Source: an uncultured Pseudomonas sp. (GTDB lineage: Bacteria > Pseudomonadota > Gammaproteobacteria > Pseudomonadales > Pseudomonadaceae). From it: DNA of 64,000 bases. The stretch lies in contig NZ_CAMPHV010000002.1 in the NCBI RefSeq assembly GCF_946886105.1, positions 145,328-209,327 on the forward strand. The letters run 5' to 3'. Below the pieces are notes generated by a model. That model saw nothing but the letters and a program-made list of their open reading frames with translations, was not told where the DNA came from and ran no database searches. Position 1 is the first letter of the stretch. Each line of letters opens with the position of its first letter. Made by a program: the position numbers and the translations under genes. This document shows positions 39,108-46,031 of the stretch, in pieces.

Positions 39108-39320
39108 TGACCCTGCTCTTATAAAGAAAAAAATGGGCAATCTTGCTAGAGGCAGCAGTCTAAAGAGCGTCACCTCACGCGGCAAGCATGTGGAGGTGGA
39201 CTTGCCAGGCTGGCGAGGGTCAATTTCGAGAGCAGATATTGGTTACGCCGCTGACTCTTGAAGCGCTTGCCCGTGGTATGTACAGGAGTTAAAGTCCGCC
39301 CGTCGCGGTCAATCCCGTGA
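39108..39320. other. Divergent intergenic region upstream of metX and the structured RNA locus
   Basis: About 210 bp without coding potential between the metX start (minus strand) and the first target hairpin of the plus-strand RNA locus. It must contain the promoters of both. On the plus strand TTGCCC, 16 bp and TTAAAG (about 39267-39294) is a weak candidate for the RNA promoter. No SAM riboswitch-like fold was recognised before metX. Confidence 0.4.
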
Positions 39321-39321
39321 C

Positions 39322-39337
39322 CGGGAGTCGAAACCCG
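39322..39337 (+). promoter_or_regulatory. Upstream antisense-target hairpin (seqA-like)
   Basis: CGGG (39322-39325), loop AGTCGAAA (39326-39333), CCCG (39334-39337). Seven loop bases (GTCGAAA) are complementary to TTTCGAC at 39470-39476 of the predicted RNA, and the pairing extends to CGGG on the 5' side with one mismatch. The position, upstream of the RNA, corresponds to seqA of phage P4 immunity. Confidence 0.6.
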
Positions 39338-39359
39338 TGTGTTGTCTGAGGCGCGAGAG

Positions 39360-39419
39360 CGCCATAGCCGCTAAGCAGTGGGCATTTCGTATGCCTGCTA
39401 TTTACGCGCTCCTATGGCG
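39360..39419 (+). ncRNA. Structured segment immediately 5' of the C4-like RNA
   Basis: CGCCATAG (39360-39367) is a perfect inverted match to CTATGGCG (39412-39419). Inside, AGCAGTGGGCAT and ATGCCTGCT can pair imperfectly. The whole segment ends one base before the C4-like core, so it could shape processing of the RNA's 5' end. Confidence 0.45.
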
Positions 39420-39420
39420 G

Positions 39421-39487
39421 ACCGTGCGGGGCAGGCCTTTGGCCTGGCCGGTTCCCTCGGACGCCGGTATTTCGACCCCCGTACGGT
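39421..39487 (+). ncRNA. C4/CI-like antisense RNA (phage immunity type)
   Basis: The 67 nt fold as a closed multi-branch structure. An outer 11-bp helix (39421-39431 with 39477-39487, one G-U pair) encloses hairpin CAGGCC-TTT-GGCCTG (39432-39446) and hairpin CCGG ... CCGG (39448-39467), leaving TATTTCGAC single-stranded. This is the layout of the P1/P7 C4 and P4 CI RNAs, where the exposed segment pairs with targets flanking the RNA and stops expression of the genes downstream. Two matching targets are present here at 39322-39337 and 39496-39515. I recognise the family from structure and sequence feel; a covariance search (Rfam C4) would settle it. Confidence 0.7.
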
Positions 39488-39495
39488 TCGCCCAC

Positions 39496-39515
39496 CCACC
39501 GAGTCGAAACGGTGG
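39496..39515 (+). promoter_or_regulatory. Downstream antisense-target hairpin (seqC-like)
   Basis: CCACCG (39496-39501), loop AGTCGAAA (39502-39509), CGGTGG (39510-39515): a perfect 6-bp stem showing the same 8-base loop as the upstream hairpin. Complementary to TTTCGAC of the RNA at 39470-39476. It lies between the RNA and the downstream reading frames. Confidence 0.6.
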
Positions 39516-39553
39516 TCGGCGATTCCTTAATCCGTTCGAGGAGCATAAGGAAA

Positions 39554-39637
39554 ATGTGCTATCCCCCTTTTACCCAAGGGCTCCGCCTTGGGCAGCACCC
39601 CGTGACGCTGGCTCCCAGCTTGGAGGTGTGCTCATGA
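39554..39637 (+). CDS. 27-residue leader ORF coupled to the gene at 39634
   Basis: ATG at 39554 is preceded by GAGGAGCATAAGGAAA, a strong ribosome site, and encodes MCYPPFTQGLRLGQHPVTLA plus seven residues. Its TGA (39635-39637) overlaps the ATG of the next gene (ATGA), suggesting translational coupling. The frame spans a 7-bp hairpin, CCCAAGG / CCTTGGG (39573-39592). It may be a leader peptide or a small Kil/Icd-type product; translation is inferred only from the signals. Confidence 0.45.
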   Translation: MCYPPFTQGLRLGQHPVTLAPSLEVCS

Positions 39638-39903
39638 CCACAGTCCCCGCAGCTGTTATTCCCTTCCCCAAACGCTTGGATATCGAGGTATTGTCTGTGC
39701 CTGGGGCCTGTCCTCTTCAGGCTGCCGCGGAGCAACGAATGCTGATACTGCAAAACCTGTTCAAGGTCTTGCAGCATTCGGACAGTTCCACCTTCAGCCA
39801 TACGCAACTGCGCGAGGCCTGTCAAAAGGCTCGGGAGATGCTCAGTGAAGTCGTACTGCTGTATCGCGGTTCGTTGGCGCAAGCGGAAAGCGGACGTGGC
39901 TAA
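39634..39903 (+). CDS. Small protein of unknown function downstream of the C4-like RNA
   Basis: An 89-residue protein, MTTVPAAVIPFPKRLDIEVL at the N-terminus, then a helical-looking half (AEQRMLILQNLFKVLQ and REACQKAREMLSEVVLLYR). No signal peptide or transmembrane helix, and no motif I recognise. It has GGAGG seven bases before the ATG and overlaps the leader ORF. Its 3' end is followed by a terminator at 39988-40021, so leader RNA, antisense RNA and this gene form one transcription unit. In phages P1 and P4 the genes in this position are small toxic or regulatory proteins (Icd, Kil, Eta); similarity to those is not visible. Confidence 0.65.
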   Translation: MTTVPAAVIPFPKRLDIEVLSVPGACPLQAAAEQRMLILQNLFKVLQHSDSSTFSHTQLREACQKAREMLSEVVLLYRGSLAQAESGRG

Positions 39904-39987
39904 ATAGCCTCGACATCCGCTAGTTGCCGGCCCATGACGGTCATCGTGACGCATTCATCAAGTGGCCGGTTACTACTTAATTAGAAC

Positions 39988-40021
39988 ACTCCGAAAAAGC
40001 GGACTTTTTCAGAGTCTTCTT
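39988..40021 (+). terminator. Terminator between convergent genes
   Basis: ACTCCGAAAAAG (39988-39999) pairs with CTTTTTCAGAGT (40004-40015), one mismatch, followed by CTTCTT. It ends the transcript of the 89-residue gene; with A-run and T-run arms it may act on both strands for the convergent dynamin-like gene. Confidence 0.65.
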
Positions 40022-40044
40022 AGCTGCCTGTTTGGCTGCCCGGC

Positions 40045-42027
40045 TTATTCGCCGCCGCTTTGGCTCCAGGCGCCGGTCGGCAGGTTGACCACCTTGCCTT
40101 GACGCTGGATAGGCGCGGGGCGGCGCATGGCGCGGAGCATTTCGTTGGCTTGGGCCAGTTGCTGTTCCAGCTCGGCGCAGTAGCGCGCCAGTTGCTGGCT
40201 GCGTTGGCGGGTTTGCTGGGTTTCCTGGGCCAGGGCCTTGAGTCGCAACATATGGGTCTCAAGCAACTGCTTGTGTTCGAGGCTGTGCTGCATCAGCGGC
40301 AGCAAGGTGCTGTTGGCCCATTGCTCGGCCTCCACGCGCAGGCGTTGATGCAGGCCGATCACTTCCTGCACCAGGGTGGCGAAGAAGCGCCGGGTCACCG
40401 CGCGTTGTTCGGTGAACAGGGTTTTCACATGCAGGCGGAACTGGTCGGCTTTGTTGCGTAGTTGGAGCAGTTCGCGCATGTAACGGTCGGCATTGAACTG
40501 CGGCGCATCGATGCCCTGTAGCGGATTTTCCTCGTTATGCCGGCGATACACGGCCGCAACCATCTTGTTGGCCATCTCGGCTTCCTGGCCGAGGTGGTGC
40601 AAATCGTCTTCCAGCGAGTTGAAGAAGTGCAGGATGGCCTGGTTGATACCGACCGTGGTCCAGCTTTCGCTGAGGTTCTTGCGCACCTTGTCCAGATGCT
40701 TTTGCAGGCACTCGGGCCGGGTGCGCGCGCGCAGCGGTTCGGCCTGCCGGGCCAGCAGGCGTTGGTTGCTCTTCAGGCCGAGCAGGCGCTTGTGGTGCTG
40801 GCTGTGGTCTTCCTTGGTCTTGGCGGTCAGTTCGAACAGCAACTGGCCCTTGTCGTGCTGGTGGTTGCTAAGCAGCGCTTGCTGCTCGTTGACCTTCTGC
40901 AGGCGCAGGCTGAGCACGTGTTGGCTGTTCTGCAGCAGGCTCAGCACCTGGTTGACCACGCTGTCTTCGATCAGTCGTTCCTTCTGGGTGACGATGCGCT
41001 CGCAGAGCAGGTCTTCCAGGTTGTTCATCTGGCTGCGGATCAACAAATCCGTGTCTTTGCGCACCTTGGCCAGCAGGGCCTGCTTGGCCGACAGCGGCAG
41101 CACGTCTTCGGGCTTGATGCCGAGCTGCTTGGCGGTGGTGCGTTGAATGCGTTGGATGGCGTTCTGCACGAAGGCTTCGCCGGCCAGATCGTCCCAGAGC
41201 ACGTCGATCTTGTTCAGCACGGCGAACAGACTGGTCTGGCTGTCTTCCGCGAGGTGGCGGATGTGCTGCTGCCAGATCTCCATGTCGCTGGCGGTGATCC
41301 CTGCGTCGGCGGACAGCATGAAGATGATCGCCTGGGCGTTGGGCAGCATCGACAGGGTCAGTTCGGGCTCGCTGCCCAAGGCATTCAGGCCGGGCGTGTC
41401 GAGGATGCGCAGGCCTTGGCGCAGCAGCGGGTGGTCGAAGTTGACCATGGCGTGGCGCCAGGCCGGTACCAGGACCTGGCCGGGTTTGCCGGCGCTTTCC
41501 AGCATGTCGGGGTGGAAGCCCAGCTGAATCGCCTGCTCCACCGGCATCGACTTGCTTTTCGCCACCTGGGTAAAGGCTTGGACCATATTGTCCGGGTCGC
41601 TGAGGTCCAGGGGGATGTTCACCCAGTGCCGGGGAATGCGTTTGAACTGCGCGACGCTGGCTTCGGCGACGCGGGTTTCGATCGGCAGCAAGCGGATATA
41701 GGAGCGTTCCGAACGCGGGTCGAAGAACAGCTCGGTGGGGCACATGGTGGTGCGCCCGGCTTGCGACGGCAGCATGCGCTGGCCGTATTCGGAGAAGAAC
41801 AGGCTGTTGATCAGTTCGGTCTTGCCGCGGGAGAACTCGCCGACGAACGCCAGGGTGATGTGGTCGGTGCGCAACAGTTTGAGCGCGCGTTCGAGCTTGG
41901 CCTCCACCGCTTCCGAGTTGAGGCGGTTGTTCACCAGCCAGCTGCGGTAACGGGTGATCTGGCGCATCAGTTCGCGCTTCCAGGCGACGTAGATATCAAC
42001 CTGTTGACTCAGACGTTGCATGCTCAT
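40045..42027 (-). CDS. Dynamin-like GTPase family protein
   Basis: A 660-residue large GTPase. G1 is GEFSRGKT at residues 63-70, G2-like threonines in GRTTMCPTE at 91-99, G3 DTPG at 210-213 and G4 NKID at 272-275. Long helical, coiled-coil-prone stretches follow (about 300-640), as in the stalk of bacterial dynamin-like proteins that remodel membranes. There is no obvious transmembrane paddle and no second dynamin gene next to it, unlike paired Dlp systems. The start at 42027 (MSMQRLSQ) has AAGGAAG upstream. Functions suggested for such proteins include membrane repair and phage defence; which applies is unknown. Confidence 0.82.
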   Translation of the reverse strand: MSMQRLSQQVDIYVAWKRELMRQITRYRSWLVNNRLNSEAVEAKLERALKLLRTDHITLAFVGEFSRGKTELINSLFFSEYGQRMLPSQAGRTTMCPTELFFDPRSERSYIRLLPIETRVAEASVAQFKRIPRHWVNIPLDLSDPDNMVQAFTQVAKSKSMPVEQAIQLGFHPDMLESAGKPGQVLVPAWRHAMVNFDHPLLRQGLRILDTPGLNALGSEPELTLSMLPNAQAIIFMLSADAGITASDMEIWQQHIRHLAEDSQTSLFAVLNKIDVLWDDLAGEAFVQNAIQRIQRTTAKQLGIKPEDVLPLSAKQALLAKVRKDTDLLIRSQMNNLEDLLCERIVTQKERLIEDSVVNQVLSLLQNSQHVLSLRLQKVNEQQALLSNHQHDKGQLLFELTAKTKEDHSQHHKRLLGLKSNQRLLARQAEPLRARTRPECLQKHLDKVRKNLSESWTTVGINQAILHFFNSLEDDLHHLGQEAEMANKMVAAVYRRHNEENPLQGIDAPQFNADRYMRELLQLRNKADQFRLHVKTLFTEQRAVTRRFFATLVQEVIGLHQRLRVEAEQWANSTLLPLMQHSLEHKQLLETHMLRLKALAQETQQTRQRSQQLARYCAELEQQLAQANEMLRAMRRPAPIQRQGKVVNLPTGAWSQSGGE

Positions 42028-42226
42028 CCTGGTCTTCCTTTTTGGCGGCGCTTCCGTGCGCAAAACCTTATGCGGGTTTTCGCGGATTCGGCAGTAATTC
42101 GACAGAGTGCGCGGCGCTGGTCATACACCGTCAAAGCCAGTAACCGTGCGTTCTGCAACCCCCGCATTATGGAGCTATTGACAATGCCGTCAATTGGCCT
42201 GCATCACAGTCCCGCCTTAAGGTCGG

Positions 42227-42523
42227 TCAAGGCGACCGAGCGGTCAGCGCGAGTTCCTCCGGTAAACGTTGCGGCTGTTGGATACGTACGCGCTTGAGTC
42301 GGCTCTGCAGGCCGCTTTCCAGGCTGACCTGGCTTTTAGCGACGGCGAAGGCGCGGGCGAGAAAGGCCAACAACTGGGCATTGGCCTTGCCATCCACCGG
42401 TGGTGCGGTCAGACGGATTTTCAGGCGCTCGCCATGCAGGCCAGCGAAGGCGTCGCTGCTGGCCTTGGGTTGCAGGTGGCACTCGAGAATCAGGTCCTGG
42501 CCGTCCCAGCGGTAGAAGCTCAT
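42227..42523 (-). CDS. yggU: DUF167 family protein YggU
   Basis: A 98-residue DUF167 protein with the conserved blocks LQPKASSDAFAGLHGERLKIRL and PPVDGKANAQLLAFLA. The family is a small conserved cytosolic fold without known function, nearly always next to yggT and proC in gammaproteobacteria. Here it is the last gene of yggS-proC-yggT-yggU, one base after yggT. Confidence 0.93.
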   Translation of the reverse strand: MSFYRWDGQDLILECHLQPKASSDAFAGLHGERLKIRLTAPPVDGKANAQLLAFLARAFAVAKSQVSLESGLQSRLKRVRIQQPQRLPEELALTARSP

Positions 42524-42524
42524 C

Positions 42525-43118
42525 TCACATGAACGGGCTGAGGATCGCCGGCATGCCGGTGGACACGGCCAGCTTGCCGAGCACGAAACGATCGATCAGA
42601 TTGATCGCGATAAACGCGAAGATCGGCGAGATATCCAGCCCACCGAGGTTCGGCAGCAGGCGGCGGAAGGGCGCCAGCAATGGCTCGCAGAGCTGGTTGA
42701 CCAATTGCGCGGCCGGGTTGTAGCTATGCGGCGCGACCCAGGAGAGGATCACGCTGATGATCAAGGCGAAGAAGAACACCTTGAGGAACAGCGAGGTGAC
42801 GCTAATGATCGACCAGACCAGCAGTTGTAGCAGGTAGTCGCCGACACCGAAGCCCATCAGGGTCAGGGTGACGATCATCAGCAGTAACTGGATCAGGATC
42901 GCCAGCAGCAGCGAGGACATATCCAGCCCGAGCAGGCTCGGGATGAACCGGCGCATCGGCCGCAGCAACGGCTGGGTGGCGCGCACGATGAACTGGCTGA
43001 GCGGGTTGTAGAAGTCGGCGCGCACCAGTTGCAGGATGAAGCGCAGCAGCACGATCAGCAGGTACAGGCTACCGAGCGTCTGGATGATATAGACGAGGGC
43101 TTCGATAAAACCGGACAT
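42525..43118 (-). CDS. yggT: YggT family membrane protein
   Basis: A 197-residue protein with two tandem YGGT units, each a pair of transmembrane helices around a conserved FYNPLSQFIVRATQPLLRP (first, near residue 37) or SYNPAAQLVNQLCEPLLAPF (second, near residue 133). YGGT proteins are inner-membrane proteins implicated in osmotic or cation homeostasis and in division-site or photosystem organisation in other organisms. Part of the yggS-proC operon, 9 bp after proC. Confidence 0.93.
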   Translation of the reverse strand: MSGFIEALVYIIQTLGSLYLLIVLLRFILQLVRADFYNPLSQFIVRATQPLLRPMRRFIPSLLGLDMSSLLLAILIQLLLMIVTLTLMGFGVGDYLLQLLVWSIISVTSLFLKVFFFALIISVILSWVAPHSYNPAAQLVNQLCEPLLAPFRRLLPNLGGLDISPIFAFIAINLIDRFVLGKLAVSTGMPAILSPFM

Positions 43119-43127
43119 GAAGGCTCC

Positions 43128-43961
43128 TTATTGACCCAGTTGTTCGGCGAGTTCGGCCGAGCGGTTAGCCGCGGCCCGTACGGCTTTCTCGACTAGGGCT
43201 TCGAAACCCCCGGCCTGGAAACTGTTGATCGCGGCTTCGGTGGTGCCGGCCGGCGAGGTGACGCGGCGGCGCAATTCGCTGGCGTCGACATCGCTGTTAG
43301 CTGCCATGCGTGCGGCGCCGAGAGCGGTATGTGCGCTCAATTGCGCGGCGGTTTCGCGCGGCAGGCCGAGCTTCTCGCCGGCGGCGGTCATGGCCTCGAT
43401 CAGCAGGAAGAAATAGGCCGGACCGCTGCCGGAAACAGCGGTGACCGCATCGATCAGCGATTCTTGCTCCAGCCATAGGGCCAGGCCTACGGCGCCGAGC
43501 AGCTGTTCCGCCTGTTGGCGTTGCGCGGGCGAGACCCGGGCGTTGGCATACAGGCCGCTAACACCCTGGCGCAGCAAGGCCGGGGTGTTCGGCATGCAGC
43601 GCACGATCGCCGGCGCACTGTTGTGTGGCGTACCGAGCCAGCGTTCGAGGCTGGCGCAGCCGATTCCGGCGGCAATCGAGACGATCAGCTGGCCGTCGTC
43701 GATGTGCGCGGCCAAGTCCAGGCACACATCCTTCATCACCTGTGGCTTGACCGACAGCACTATCACGTCGGCGCCCTTGACCGCCTCGGCGTTGCTGGCG
43801 AAGGTGTCGATGGCGTAGTCGGCGCTGATCTTCGCGCGCTGCTCGGCGCCGCGATCGCTGGCGCGGATGGCGCTGGCGGCAACGCCCTGGGCGCGCAACC
43901 CGCCGATCAGGCTGGCGGCCATATTGCCGGCGCCGATAAAGGCAATGCGAGGGGTGGTCAT
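43128..43961 (-). CDS. proC: Pyrroline-5-carboxylate reductase
   Basis: A 277-residue enzyme for the last step of proline synthesis. The N-terminal Rossmann motif is IAFIGAGNMAASLIGGL (residues 6-22), and the C-terminal P5CR signature includes TAVSGSGPAYFFLLIEA (about 172-188) and VTSPAGTTEAAI (about 236-247). Lies between yggS and yggT in the conserved gammaproteobacterial order. Confidence 0.97.
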   Translation of the reverse strand: MTTPRIAFIGAGNMAASLIGGLRAQGVAASAIRASDRGAEQRAKISADYAIDTFASNAEAVKGADVIVLSVKPQVMKDVCLDLAAHIDDGQLIVSIAAGIGCASLERWLGTPHNSAPAIVRCMPNTPALLRQGVSGLYANARVSPAQRQQAEQLLGAVGLALWLEQESLIDAVTAVSGSGPAYFFLLIEAMTAAGEKLGLPRETAAQLSAHTALGAARMAANSDVDASELRRRVTSPAGTTEAAINSFQAGGFEALVEKAVRAAANRSAELAEQLGQ

Positions 43962-43994
43962 AACGGGCTTCCTTTATTACTGATTCCGGGGCTG

Positions 43995-44687
43995 CTATCG
44001 GGCGTTGGCGGCGTAGTCGCGGGCGCCGAACAGGGCGGTGCCGATACGTACCCAGGTCGCGCCTTCGGCGATGGCGGCTTCCAGGTCGTGGCTCATGCCC
44101 ATCGATAGCGTGTCGAGGTCGAGGTTCAAGCTGGCTTGCAGCTCCTTCAAGTGGGCAAACGCGGCTCGTTGTTCGGCCGGGTCTTCGGTCGGCTCGGGAA
44201 TTGTCATCAATCCGCGCAGCTTCAGGTTCGGCAGTTGTGTTACCGCGTATGCCAGTGCCGGCAGATCCTCGGGGGCGCAGCCGGATTTACTGGCTTCGCC
44301 GCTGACGTTCACCTGCAGGCAGATGTTCAGTGCCGGCAAGTGTGCGGGACGCTGCGCGGACAGGCGTTCGGCGACCTTCAAGCGATCCACCGAGTGCACC
44401 CAGGCGAAATGCTCGGCGATGGGCCGGGTCTTGTTCGATTGAATGGGGCCGATGAAATGCCAAATCAATGGCAGGTCGCTCAATTCGAGCTGTTTTTCCA
44501 GGGCTTCCTGCAGGTAGTTTTCGCCGAAGTCGCGCAAGCCCGCGGCATGGGCCTGGCGAATTGCCTCGGCGGGTTTGGTTTTGCTCACCGCGAGCAGGCC
44601 GACGCTCGCACAATCTCGCCCCGAGGCTTGCGCCGCCTCACGGATACGCGCACCGACCTTTGCAATATTCTCTGCTATCGTGGACAT
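43995..44687 (-). CDS. yggS: Pyridoxal phosphate homeostasis protein (YggS/PLPBP)
   Basis: A 230-residue TIM-barrel PLP-binding protein. The lysine in VGLLAVSKTKPAEAI binds PLP; LRDFGENYLQEALEK, WHFIGPIQSNK and LSMGMSHDLEAAIAEGATWVRIG are the family blocks. It balances free PLP and is linked to pilT in many genomes, here divergently across a MITE-like repeat (44713-44857). Confidence 0.95.
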   Translation of the reverse strand: MSTIAENIAKVGARIREAAQASGRDCASVGLLAVSKTKPAEAIRQAHAAGLRDFGENYLQEALEKQLELSDLPLIWHFIGPIQSNKTRPIAEHFAWVHSVDRLKVAERLSAQRPAHLPALNICLQVNVSGEASKSGCAPEDLPALAYAVTQLPNLKLRGLMTIPEPTEDPAEQRAAFAHLKELQASLNLDLDTLSMGMSHDLEAAIAEGATWVRIGTALFGARDYAANAR

Positions 44688-44712
44688 TACTTGTGCCAGC
44701 CGTCTTAGGGTT

Positions 44713-44857
44713 TAGCAGGCCGTTGAAAAACGTAACGAGCGATGGTTAGGCAAGGCGAAATCAGTTGAGGAAGCGGAGTGTACAAGCTGTACATGAGCAT
44801 CCGAGGCTGATTTCAACGCCGCATAACCGAGCGCAGTAGTTTTTCGACGACCTGCGA
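44713..44857. repeat. 145-bp MITE-like palindromic element, copy 2
   Basis: The ends TAGCAGGCCGTTGAAAAAC (44713-44731) and GTTTTTCGACGACCTGCGA (to 44857) are inverted copies. The core GAGGAAGCGGAGTGTAC ... TGTACATGAGCATCCGAG is that of the element at 1650-1797 in the opposite orientation. The inner arms differ from copy 1 but remain complementary (GAAATCAG / CTGATTTC against AAAACAGGC / GCCTGTTTT). It occupies the divergent yggS-pilT gap. Confidence 0.8.
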
Positions 44858-44886
44858 GCGGCATTCTAACGTCATTAGGAAGTCCC

Positions 44887-45921
44887 ATGGATATCACTGA
44901 GCTGCTTGCCTTCAGCGCCAAGCAAGGCGCGTCGGACCTGCATCTCTCTGCTGGTCTGCCGCCGATGATTCGGGTCGACGGCGACGTGCGCCGGATCAAC
45001 TTGCCGGCCATGGACCACAAGCAGGTGCATGCCCTGATTTACGACATCATGAACGACAAGCAGCGCAAGGATTTCGAAGAATTCCTCGAGACTGACTTCT
45101 CCTTCGAAGTCCCGGGCGTGGCGCGTTTCCGGGTCAACGCATTCAATCAGAACCGCGGTGCCGGTGCGGTATTCCGTACCATTCCGTCCAAGGTACTGAC
45201 CATGGAAGACCTCGGTATGGGTGAGGTGTTCCGCAAGATCACCGACGTACCGCGCGGTCTGGTGCTGGTCACGGGGCCCACGGGTTCGGGTAAGTCGACC
45301 ACCCTGGCGGCGATGCTCGACTACCTCAACAGCACCAAGTACCACCACATCCTGACCATCGAAGACCCGATCGAATTCGTTCACGAGTCGAAGAAGTGCC
45401 TGGTCAACCAGCGCGAAGTGCACCGCGACACCCACGGCTTCGCCGAGGCCTTGCGCTCGGCACTGCGTGAAGACCCGGACATCATCCTGGTGGGCGAGAT
45501 GCGCGACCTGGAAACCATCCGCCTGGCGCTGACCGCCGCGGAAACCGGGCACCTGGTATTCGGCACTCTGCACACCACCTCGGCGGCGAAAACCATCGAC
45601 CGGGTGGTGGACGTGTTCCCCGCCGAAGAAAAATCCATGGTCCGCTCGATGCTCTCCGAATCCCTGCAGTCGGTGATCTCGCAGACCCTGCTGAAAAAGA
45701 CCGGGGGCGGCCGGGTGGCGGCCCACGAGATCATGATCGGTACCCCGGCGATTCGTAACCTGATCCGCGAGGACAAGGTGGCGCAGATGTACTCGGCGAT
45801 CCAGACCGGCGGTGCGCTGGGCATGCAGACCCTCGACTCCTGCCTGAAAGGCCTGGTCGCCAAAGGCATCGTCAGCCGCGAGAATGCGCGGGAAAAATCC
45901 AAGAACCCGGAAAACTTCTAA
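44887..45921 (+). CDS. pilT: Type IV pilus retraction ATPase PilT
   Basis: A 344-residue hexameric secretion-superfamily ATPase that depolymerises pili to power twitching. Walker A is GPTGSGKSTT (about residues 131-140). The Asp box ILTIEDPIEFVH, Walker B ILVGEMRDLETI and the His box GHLVFGTLHTTSAAKTIDR are all intact, and the PilT-specific AIRNLIREDK (AIRNLIRE motif) near residue 288 is present. It precedes pilU by 110 bp. Confidence 0.98.
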   Translation: MDITELLAFSAKQGASDLHLSAGLPPMIRVDGDVRRINLPAMDHKQVHALIYDIMNDKQRKDFEEFLETDFSFEVPGVARFRVNAFNQNRGAGAVFRTIPSKVLTMEDLGMGEVFRKITDVPRGLVLVTGPTGSGKSTTLAAMLDYLNSTKYHHILTIEDPIEFVHESKKCLVNQREVHRDTHGFAEALRSALREDPDIILVGEMRDLETIRLALTAAETGHLVFGTLHTTSAAKTIDRVVDVFPAEEKSMVRSMLSESLQSVISQTLLKKTGGGRVAAHEIMIGTPAIRNLIREDKVAQMYSAIQTGGALGMQTLDSCLKGLVAKGIVSRENAREKSKNPENF

Positions 45922-46031
45922 TCCGTTGCCGGCCGGCCGCGAGGCTGGTTGGCAACGCAAGTTGTTGGCGAGACACGCGCCCAGCAACTGGTCGTTGGCC
46001 AAGCGCGTGATGCTGATGGGCGAGACAACGC

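Noticed and set aside
39108..39300. SAM riboswitch upstream of metX
   Set aside because: No arrangement matching SAM-I, SAM-II or SAM/SAH classes was found on the minus strand in front of metX.
39337..39903. 188-codon frame running from the RNA locus into the 89-residue gene
   Set aside because: The part before 39634 is the structured RNA and target hairpins read in frame, without a ribosome site at its start; the 39634 start has one and overlaps the leader ORF. Icd-like annotations of such frames probably arise in this way.
40537..42297. Plus-strand frame of 586 codons opposite the dynamin-like gene
   Set aside because: Shadow composition; the minus strand carries all GTPase motifs in order.
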